Origin: Mytilus trossulus
Lineage: Eukaryota > Mollusca > Bivalvia > Mytilida > Mytilidae
Length of the DNA: 64,000 nt
Assembly (NCBI RefSeq): GCF_036588685.1
Contig: NC_086386.1
Coordinates: forward strand, 15,582,931-15,646,930
Direction: 5' to 3'
Part shown: positions 35,601 to 47,600 of the stretch, one piece after another
How the letters are laid out: each line of letters opens with the position of its first letter
Numbering within the stretch: the stretch's first letter is position 1
Made by a program: the position numbers and the translations under genes
Notes under the pieces: model-generated
Database searches by the model: none
The model's input: only the letters and a program-made list of their open reading frames with translations
Told to the model about the DNA's origin: nothing

Positions 35601-38600
35601 TCACATAGATCACAAAAAGTGGTGGTTGACAGTCACACATCAAATAGTTGTCCTGTATTGTCAGGCGTTCCCCAAGGCTCTGTTCTCGGGCCATGTCTGT
35701 TCTTAATCTACATTAATGACATGCCCGACAACCTCAAAAGTAATGTTCGCCTCTTTGCAGATGACACTATTGTGTATCTAACAATCTCATCATTAGATGA
35801 CTGTCACACCCTTCAATCAGACCTACATAAATTGGAACAATGGGAGCAAGAATGGCTCATGTCCTTTAACCCAGACAAATGTGAAATCATCCACATAACA
35901 AGAAAACATAAACCAATCATCTATAAATACACACTACATAATCATATTTTAAAATCAACAAACAAAGCAAAATATCTTGGCGTTTCCATCACAAACGATC
36001 TGACATGGAATTCTCATATAAATGACATCACGAACAAAGCAAATGCATCACTGAGATTTATTAAAAGAAACGTCAAAACTAACAGCATAAAAACAAAAGA
36101 ACTGGCTTACAAAACATACGTAAGACCAAAAATCGAATACTGTAGTGTCGTCTGGGACCCCTGGCAGAAACAACAAATACATAAAATTGAAATGGTACAG
36201 AGAAGAGCTGCCAGGTATACACTAAACCAATACAGCTATCAAAGCAGTGTAACAGCCATGCTTGAACATCTAAGATGGCCAACATTACAACAAAGAAGAA
36301 ATCTTGCATCCGTCACCATGCTATATAAAATTCAACACCAATTAGTCTCCATCCCAGTAAATACATACCTAATACCATCCAAAGAACATAAATTTATACA
36401 GCCATTCTCTCCCACAAACTATCATTTATATTCATTTTTTCCTAGAACAATAAGGTTGTGGAATTCCCTAACATACCAAGTAGCCTGTAGCCCAGACTTA
36501 GAAGCTTTTAAGTCTGGTGCAAAACCACATATGTATTGCTAAATCAAACCATGTTTTTATCTATATACAAAAATTTTAAAAAAAAAGTTTTTTCTTGAAA
36601 TTATTGTAAATATGTTTAGTTTTAATTTGTTTCCCTAGTATGTGCCTTCTTGTAATCTTCAACATATTGAAGTTAAGAAGTATTATGTAGACACTGTGTA
36701 ACAAATAATACATAATTATATGTATACATTGTATATACGTGTATTCAGATATGGACAAATGCAATGGTTTTATGCATGGAAAAATATGAAACAGAAACAA
36801 ATATAAAGGAAATAGCATATTTACCTTTTATGATGAAAATATCAAAAAGGGTTCATTAATGTACCCAAACTTGTGACCTATTTTCACTGTCTTTCATCAA
36901 AGTTGTGTTAAATGTTTTCTTTAAGGCCAGTTACTCACATTTTGATTTTATTTGTACCAAATTTTCAGTTTGATCTCTTCACTTCAGTCATGTCATCAGT
37001 GCTGGAAATGTGTGAAATTTTAAAATTAAAAAATCTGTTGTGGAGTTCTCAATTGCAATTAATAAATTGATTTTAAACAGATGTCCTTAGGGACTATATA
37101 AGGATGTGATTACTAGATTGAATGTGTTAATTAAGAAACTATTTTTAATCTAGTAAACTATTCATTAGGGATACATATGTCATGAACATGTCAGAACAGT
37201 TGATTAATTTTCACTTTGTTTAAACTAAATGATATACATATAGGACACATAAATTTTAAACAAAAACTATAAAGTGAAATCAATTAATGTATATATTACT
37301 TTAAAACTTGGAATAAGGACACATTAAAGCTTCTGATAAATGTAAGTGTCAGCTATGTATATAATTTTTATTTTTTATTAATTTTATTTAGAGAGAATAT
37401 GGTATTGAAACTGTTAGCACATGAGTATGATACCAGAAAATATATCAGCTGTATAATAATTCACAATATATATTTTTTTGTACATGTGCCAAGTATTTTA
37501 ATTTGTTTATTTACAGGTGACATGATGGTAGCTGTAAATGATGTTGGTGTAACTTGGGAAAACTTAGAAACAATCTGCAACAAGTTATCTAGTAAAGTTG
37601 TAAGTATAGAGTAGAAGAAAATAACAGTGCACATAGAAATACCATTGTATTGAAAATATGTATTATTACATGTAGAAATAGAACCAAAAACAATTCACAA
37701 TCATCCCTGTAGAACTGAAAATTTAATTGACTTATATTGATGTATACAAGAAATGAACTCCATCATTGTATAATAAGTGGAAGCTAAAAAAATATTTACA
37801 TTGTAACTGTAATATCTACATGTTGAAAAATCATATATCATATTGTTATTTTGTTTAATTTATATATTAATTTTAGAATGCATAATGCAATACATAATGT
37901 TTGTTGGTATTATTGTAATCTTATAGTACAACAGGCACAGGAAGCACTGCACATTTATCAAAGTTTTATAGTCAGTTGTTGTCAAAGATGAAGAATAAAC
38001 AATACACTCAATTTTATTTTAAATTTACATAACATATGTCAAGCTAACTAGCTATATATATATGTTATTCCAGTTAACTTCACCAGATACTGCTTTGATA
38101 TTACATTGTGTTTTGTTATTACACTTTACAAGCATTGACAAAATTAGTACCATGATTATTTTAGTTTTAAAGAATCTGTAATCTTTCTTAAATTTATCAC
38201 AGGTAAAATTGTCATTCCAAATGCCAAATGTTGTTGGACCAAAGCCCAGCCCTCCTCCTCCAGTGAACCCACAGTTTGCAATGACATCACCCCGTCCAGT
38301 GACAACACCTTCACCTCGACCTCCTCGCCATCGACAGCCTGGAGAGAATCTGTCACAGCTAGTGTTTGGTGACAGTAGAAAGCATCATCTGGAGTACCTA
38401 CAGGACACATCCTGTTGTGTGATGTACCTAACATTAGAGGGAGATGGCAGCTCTGATACAGAGAGTGTTAGGGTAAGTTGTCTTTGTATTGTTTTAGTCA
38501 ATGTAAAATCAAGTAAATACCCTCACTCTCATTAAGATACTTTTGTTGATTTGATAAAACAAAACTAAAGTCATATGCATTATTACAAAATAAAAAATGG

Positions 38601-41600
38601 TTGCTCTTTCTAGCTTTGAAACATGTTGTGTTTTGATATGAGAACAAGTTCTCTAAAAAGGAACTGTTTTGATAATTGAGGGTAGTAAAGGGTTATTTTC
38701 GTGCAACCTGTTCGTCATTCACCGACTTTTGTGAAAATCAGTAAAAAGAACAATGTGCAAGACATTTTTAATTGTTCATTCATTGCAAAATGACAATTTT
38801 ATTTTGTGTTTTTCCATGCAGACATGCCCCTCGTGATAGAGTATACAGCCATAAATAAAAATCTCCATCAACATGCTATAGAATAAATTCAGTAGTAAAA
38901 AAATGAAATATTTAAATCATATTGTTATTAGTATTTTTCAAAGAGTCATTTGCATAATAATGAATTCAATCATGTAAAAGATAGTGAAGATAGTCTAAAA
39001 CTTTATTTGAATATAATATTTTGTATTTATAGGAGGATATAGTATACCAGTATCCACCAGGGGATAGTAAGTTACTGGAGGTTAGAGGATTGTTTCTAAC
39101 ATTATGTGGTGTACTTCCAGAGGTGGCAGCAACTTCTGCTAGAAGGTATATATAAATATATTAATTCAGATTATTCTTCAGCTATAAAAACTAGATTTTT
39201 TGGACCTATATAGTATATCATAGTTTTATGCCTATTTGGTTTGTAATTGACTTATACTTTTAGCTTGGGGAAAAAAATCTATTTCTACTATTTTGAGTTG
39301 ATTTATCAACCCTCATAAGATACTTTATTATTTGTCATTAAGCTTTTATTTAATGCTCCAGCTATAGATATGTGGTATGAGTGCCAATGAGACAACTCTC
39401 CATCCAAATAACAATTTATAAAAGTAAACCATTATAGGTCAATGTAAGGCCTTCAACACAGAGCCTTGGCACACACCGAACAATGAGCTATAAAGGGCCC
39501 CAAAATTACTAGTGTAAAACCATTCAAATGCGAAAACCAACGGTTTAATCTATATTAAAAACGAGAAAAGAGAAACAAGTATGAACTACATAAACAGACG
39601 ACAACCACTGAACATCAGGTTCCTGACTAAGGACAGAAACAAACATTTGCATCAGGTTTTAACGTTTTAATGGTACCAAACCTTCTCCCTTTTTCTTAAA
39701 CAATAGTATAACATCACAGTATAAAAAAACACACGATAAAATATCAATTGGAAGGCTTAACTCAATATGTTGTTTATGCATTGATTCATATAAGGCCCCA
39801 TTTCAACTCTTTTGATAATAAGATAACAGAACTCAACATACAAGATGAGAAAATGAAACATATAAATGGCATGTCTATATTTGATATTCATATAACTTTA
39901 TTATTTCATTCGGGATTATCACACACAATACAGGTTCATATTTTATGTTACTCTGAAGTCTGAAGAAAATAGGTCTCTAAAAAAAAAAAAACAATTACAG
40001 GAAATTTTCCAATATTTTTCCTTTTTTTCAAGTGAAGAAAAAATAACATGTTTGGATAGGAAAATTAAAGGCACTGTTGCCAGTCAAGCTTCCAAAATTT
40101 TGACAGAATAATTAATATGGTAATATAAAAACAACCACCTATTTGAAATAATGAAATATCTTAATAGCTTTACAAAGTATTTAAATTCTCATTTTAAATC
40201 AATATGTATTTGTTTTTACAGCTCAACTCTTGTTCACCAAAGACAGAAGATTAACATAGCTTACCAAAGAGATGGGAAAGACATCCTTGTTATCGGATTA
40301 CCTGCTGATAAGTATGTATCATTAATATAGCATTCATATAGAACTCAAATCAAAAACATTCTGAAATAAGAAAATCCAGATTCATGTGACCATGACATAT
40401 ACTTTGCATGTTGAATAATCCTTGTAAAAACCCATGAAGTAATCAGTATTTAGCCTGTTTCAATCCAAAACTTTTGCCCTATCCAGCAGACCTTCTTTTT
40501 CTACAGTATTTCCATTCTCAATTTTATATATAACCCAATCTTCGTCCCTGTTTACACACTGTACAAAACCTACTTCTTTGATTTAAAATTCAATTAGTTT
40601 TTGTGCTTAATATTCCTGAAAAAAATTGCTGTTGTTTACTAATAAAAAAAAAATCAGTCATTATCTTAAAGTCAGACAATTTGTTCTGACAACATAAAGT
40701 TGATATCTTATTGGCTCAATTTAATCATGACTTACTTTACAGGGTACCAAAGTCTTGTGTTGAAGAAATCTTAAAGCAGCTTCATCATTTAATACTAGTA
40801 TTATATGGTCCATTACACAGGTGAGCTTAATGGTTTATTTATCATTCAAAATTAATTTATTTGTTTATATCTATCTTTAGCAACATTATTGGCACTTTCC
40901 TCCGCTATGACCTTGACCTTGATTCTTGTTTACATGAAACAGTTTGTAACATCAAGTAAAAATTATTGAATTTTGAATTATTGAATTGAAAACAAAATGA
41001 AACAGGGAGAGAGTGTGGTTTTATTTATTTATTTGTTTTTTTATTGTTTATTTGATCTTATAAAACTTGTCAATAATTGCTTGAATTGTGTTTAATTTTC
41101 TTGTATTTCAGTGCTTTTCGAGATATGAAGCACAGAAGTCAGATAGACCAGTTGTTCTCATTGTCCCTGCATAATTTACATAATATTTCCCAGAGTGCCA
41201 TGTTATCTAGTCAGTCCTCCAAAATATTTACAGAATTAATACCAGGTCCTAAAGCTATCAACTTTACTGATGACACAAAGGTGAGATATGTACCCTAGTG
41301 TATAGAATTTCACAATTTTTCATCTTCTTTATGTCTCTTTAATATTAGGGCTAAATTATTAACCATAGTTGGAGGACAAGAGTTACTCCAGTCAACTTAT
41401 TGTGTTTGATTGCATTTCCTATAAGATTTAAGAAATATAAAATGTTAATTTAATATTAGAGCCTCATAGGTGGTTGGGGTCTGAACACAATCAAACTTAA
41501 ATAAACACATAAATGTTAAACCTTTCCTTCATGGATTTTTTTTCTCGCATACTTAATTCGCATAGGATTTTTTCAATAAAAAAAAAATCATCAGGTTTAA

Positions 41601-44600
41601 AGTATTAATGCATTGTGAAAACAAATATTGCATCAATGAAATTCAAGTCAGATATTCTTATGAATGTCCTTTCAAATTGGATAAAAAAAAATTAAGTCTG
41701 ATGCAGACATTTTGTATTTGAAGCGATTCAACTGAGGTACTACACAGGCGTCAAAAGGTTTTCTAAAACTTTTCATGAAATTGAAAAAATATAATTCCTA
41801 AAAGCTGGTTGAGTTTTAAATAATTTTGGTTATGTTTAAACCTGTTTATATTTTATTACAGTTACTATGTGATGAAATCCTCAGCGAGTTTGAAGCTTCT
41901 GACTTTGACGATTTTGTAAGTATTTAGTAAAGTTTGAAATAGTACTTTTCACAATTTCATTGAATAAATTAATCAACCAAAAGAAAGACTATTAAAACAT
42001 CTGAAACATCCTAATGTTAAAAAATAATATCACTTTGTATAAGTGCATAAAAAATATATACCATTTAAGTGGCTTATGTCCCTTTTCATTGATATTAATA
42101 ATAAATTTAATTGACCTACACATTATTTAGAGCTTATATGTTTATGTTTGTAGTTAGGTATTGCTTATTATGATATGTGTAATACATCATCATAAAGGCT
42201 TGTGCAAGATAATACCTTGTCGTCTATTTCAAATTTTAGTTGGTATTCTGAAAATGCAGGACCAAACTAAATAACAAATGTTAAAAGAAATAGTGTATGG
42301 ATAACCCTGATCAACTGTTTTTCTGTTCTGTTAAACACTTCCTAACTGCAAAGGGGTTATTGTGTTTTGTATCTATCTGTTCATCTACTGATACCAAACT
42401 TCATGTAGAGATGTATTGTTTTACATGTTTTCACATCCATTTTATGTCAACTTTCTGTTCACCTAGTACTTGTTTTTATTTACAGCTTGATCCAATATCT
42501 AAAGAAGCTAGAAGAGAATACTCCATCCTTGGTTCTTGTACATTTTATAAGGTAAATAGATTTTATTTAAAAAGAAGATTGTTATGAAATACTGTAAATT
42601 CAGAAATTATTGTGAGTTTTTATGCCCCACCTACGATAGTAGAGTGGCATTATGTTTTCTGGTCTGTGCGTCCTTTTGTTCGTCTGTTCGTCCGTCCGTT
42701 CATCCATCTGTCTGTTCGTTTGTCCGTCTGTTACATGTCAGGTTAAAGTTTTTGGTCAAGGTAGTTTTTGATGAAGTTGAAGTCCAATCAACTTGAAACT
42801 TAGTATACATGTTCCCTTTGATAAGATCATTCTATTTTTAATGCCAAATTAGAGAATTTATTCCAATTTCACAGTCCAGTAAACATAGAAAATGATAGTG
42901 TAAGTGGGGCATCTGTGTACTGTGGACACATTCTTGTTTATTATTGCCGAAAATGCAACTGTTTGATAGTCACAATAATAAAAACTGGCATTCTGATATC
43001 TGATACATATAAGTGTATGGGGTTGCCTTAAAATCGCAATAATTAAATAAATCTGGAATTTTTGTCCTTTTATTAAAAAAATTGCAATAATAAATGCATG
43101 CAATTATTTCTAAATTCACAGTAATATATTATTGTTCTCATTGAATTAAAGTTGATTCTAAGATATTGTACTCATAAAAAAAAAATGATTTCTATGAAGG
43201 CCTGTCTTCAGCTTTATTTTCACCAAAATATTATTTTAATTTCCTCTTTTTCCAGGAATATTTACTATGTAACCACCTGTGCCAGTCTGACTTACAAGAC
43301 ATCCACCTGTTTCTGAAACACCACTGCATAATACAGATGTTGGCTAGGAAACCAGTAGAAGAACTGGTAGTATGGAGAGAGATGTTCCCGTCACAGTATT
43401 GTCACAAAACACAGTCATGTCCCCAGGGCTATCAAGATCCTCATGATGCAAGGTGGTTCCTACTTGTTATTGGCATGGTAGGTTAATACTTTCAAGCAGA
43501 AGTGGCCAAGACATGGCATTTTTGGAATTAAAAGATTTATTGGTAACATTTATAAATGGGTACAAATACTGTTTAGACAGTAATGTGCCATTGTTTTGGT
43601 TTTGATTTAGATATTGGATTTAACCACAACTCTTAATCTTTAAAATTTTAATTACCAGAATGCTTAATTTAGATTTTTAAACTACTGAAAGAAAGAATAT
43701 TAAGTACATTATAGTTTTTATTAAAAATTCAAACATTATTAAGTGGTGATCTCATCATGTAAACATTTCGTCATCACATGCATTACTTAGACCTGAGTGG
43801 TCTTATTGCAAATATAAAAAAATCAAATATAGAAGATATAATGTATACATAGATTTTACCTATGCATCGAGTGTGAAATTATATTTCTCCTCTATATTCA
43901 TATTTGAAACTTGAGGCTAACTGAGTTTTGTGAATATTTAAAATTAAACAATCAAAAGTGGAGAAGTACTGCACTAAAGAGGGTGGTGAATCTGTTTCAC
44001 TTATGAATTTTCGTAATCCAGAATTCTATACCTATACAAAGTTATAAGTTAATTTATTTTTTCTGGAAGTTAAAAATCTCATCAGTCTTTGTCTAACATT
44101 TCATTTAACTATTTTTACAGAAACAGTTTCTTTTATGCACATTGTTGGAGGCAGGAGGTTGTTCTAGGTCACAGAAGGGAAATCCTGGACCACACCCATT
44201 TATTGTCAGTCAGGCTAAAGCTACATTGTTACAGTTTGAAGCAGATGAAGTTACAATGACACAGAGTATTGAACACAGGTAAGACTGTTGTTCTGTATTT
44301 GTCCTAAGAACAAATATATTTGAAACAGTAAATGAATAAGTATAACCTCTAATATATAGAGGAAGCACCTACAAAATTTGCAAGTGTATTGGTCCCTAAA
44401 TCACTCAAAACATTACATTTTGCTATTTTGATGTTTAACATAATTTTGTTATATACAAACAAAATACTCATCCTTGCCACATTAGATGATTTGTTTTAAT
44501 TGCTTAAAATGAAAATATGGAACAAGGGTCAAAGGCTTTGACCACAAGAAAATACATAAATAAATTTAAAACTTGACAATCACTGAATATATCATCCTTT

Positions 44601-47600
44601 TTATGCCCCATTTATGGGCATTATGTTTTCTGGTCTGTGCGTTTGTCCCACTTCAGGTTAAAAATTTTGGTAGAAATTTTGATGAAATTGAAGTCCAATC
44701 AATTTGAAACTTAGTAAACATGTTCCCTATGATATGATCTTTCTAATTTTAATGCCAAATTAGACATTTTATCCCATTTTCATGGTCCACTGAACATAGA
44801 AAATGATAGTGCAGATGGGGCATCCGTGTACTTGGGACACATTCTTGTTTTTATTTTTAATTGAGGTTTTATTCTCTGAAACAAACATTTTATTTTACAG
44901 ATTATCGAAGATCTCTAAAGGTCCATGTTTGTCTTGTGCAGATTCTGTCATTACTGGTCATAAACAAAAGAAAGATGAAAATATTATTATAACACCACAG
45001 AAATCAAGATTGTCTTCCAAGAATTGTAAGCACATTTATAACATTGGTTGCAATGATATGCTTAACCAGTCAATTAATTTGTTTTCACATTTAAAATATA
45101 TATATTAGATGTTTTCATTGGATTTCCATTAAAACAAAGCAAGAATGTGCAGAGAAAGGTGCATTTCCTTGCAATTTTTTTTGCTTTAATTAGATTAAAA
45201 GTCAATGTTTTTAAATAAATAATATCATTTATAGAATGGAAAATACTGGCAGTTTTCTGATGAATTCATACAATAGACAACTTTCGATTTGATGCATTTC
45301 CGTCAAAAACTCTGGTTTTAGTGAACATCATTCATGCGTCGTCTTTTCCATTCCAATATAGAGCAAGTGGTTGGAAAATTTTAATACTATTTTGCACAAT
45401 TTATTTGGCAAACTAAATCCTACTAATTGACAATCAGCACTGCTGTCATTAGGGGTTTGTGATTAAGTACCTACAGAACAACCATTATTTCTAGTTTATC
45501 CTGCACAATGACGATCACTAAGACGCTTGATAAATGTTGATAGTGCAGGGATACAGGTGATCCCCTCTTTCTGGTAAATGATGTCACAAAGGCGTGTCTA
45601 ATTGAGGAGTTTTCAGGTGACGAATGAACTCGAAAGTGGTCTATTCATTCATGATGTGTTGTTTAAAAGTGAAAATTTATGAAGAGAAAAAAAGTTGTTT
45701 TTATTTTTTTAAGTATTCTTTAATCCTTTTAGCTTATTTGAGACTCTAATGGGATATTTTTATTTGTACAAAAATATCATCTCGTAAATATTACCTACAA
45801 CTATACATTATGTATTTTACAGCACACGATGACCACGACATCGTAGGTAAAGGTGGTGGCAGTGAACATTCTACTCCAGTGATGAAACGTCAAGGCAGCA
45901 AGCTGTCGTATGGTTCTAATGATTCAGGGGAAAGTAGTGGCAGTGTTGGCATTAGTAATAAGGTATATAGTTGTATATAAAAAATCAGATATGAATAAAT
46001 AATTGAAATCTTGGTCAGGTTAAAACTAATATTGCTAAGTTTCAATCTTATTGACATATGAAATATTCTTTTAATTTTTTTACATGAAATAAAAAGTGCT
46101 TTCTGAATTCCTTTTACTAACATTCCTGGGACAGCTCAAATTACATTGACATAAACCATATGTTGAAAACAAAATTTGAATAACATTTTTTCTGGTTTCA
46201 GGCAAAAATGACAAAAGCTGGCTCTGTATTTGATATCACCAGTATTCCACATGTTGTATTATCTCAGGGAGATGAGATCTCACATATCAGGTGAGTAACT
46301 TTTAAACTGCTATTATCCAATTAGCAAGATAATACAATGCCTAACAAGAGTGATCATCACTTATAAACATGTATTACAGGGCTTTCTAAAGTAGCCGGTA
46401 GACGGCCGCCAGATCCCTTTCCGGAAGGCATGATTTCAGCCACCTATAGTTTTAATTTAGCCTTCTACTACAATTTCAAGGGAAAGCCCTGGTTATATCT
46501 TGTAATTTGATTGGTATCAGTTTAATGTATTTGATATTTACAGTGTTTTAGAATTTTGAAAAGAATTCATATTTCAGGAAAATTAAATCACAGTATCTGA
46601 TGAGTGTATTTGGCATTATCACTAGCAAATGGGATCTTCCATACCAATTAGAAAATGTGAAAAAAATTGGTCTCAGCTAAATAAACACATTTTGTTCACT
46701 CGAGGTACCTTTTATCCAACATACATGAATTCTCAAACAATTATATACATGAGAACAGCAGGTGCCAGAAAAATAATTTTCAATAAAAATTCCAAGTTTA
46801 AATTTTTAGGCATTTGACCGGCATGACTAATGATAGTTGGAATAATTATATCTAGATTGGTTCATCATAAACAACTGAATATAATTACTTTTAAACACTT
46901 TAGACTGGAAAACATGTATCAATAGAACTTTCTATCTACTCCCCAAATGCATTGCACACTCCAGTTTAAATACAAAAAAAATAAGAAATTTTATGTGTTC
47001 ATTATCTATTTATAACACATCAACAGTGTTTGTAATGTTGTAAATAATTTTTACGACAAACTCTATTTGTGGTTTTTTTCTTCTTCAGATTAACACGAGG
47101 AGTAGATAACTGTCTGTTTCACTTCATCAGTATAAATGAGTTTGAAGGAACATACATATCTCCTACACAACAGGAAATGTCTGTAGTGAACGGGGCATTA
47201 CAGGAAGTTATACTCAACCACTTCTATACAGCTTGTCTACATATACGCAATGTCTTTCAACAGGCTGGAAAAAACAAGGTAAGCATATATTCAGTATTCA
47301 CAGAAAATGTTTTCACGTGTATGAAAATAGCCTATGATACTTGATGTTAAAAGAAAATGCCACATTTTTTATGTAATAAAATTTTTGGTATATGGTTTTT
47401 ATCGTGTTTATAATACACAGAACTTTAACTCCGAAAATAAGTATCTAAAATGAATTACAAGATTTCATGCAACCAAACTTCAGTTCAATAGAAATTTAAG
47501 TTCAGATGGTGTCATATGAAAGAACCTTTATCCATGACTATGATAATTGCATTGTCATTCATCTGCACTTGTAAGAGAGGAATGATTTCATATAATTCTT

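Noticed and set aside
38156..38434. 92-codon - strand frame
   Set aside because: Antisense shadow of INTU exon 4.
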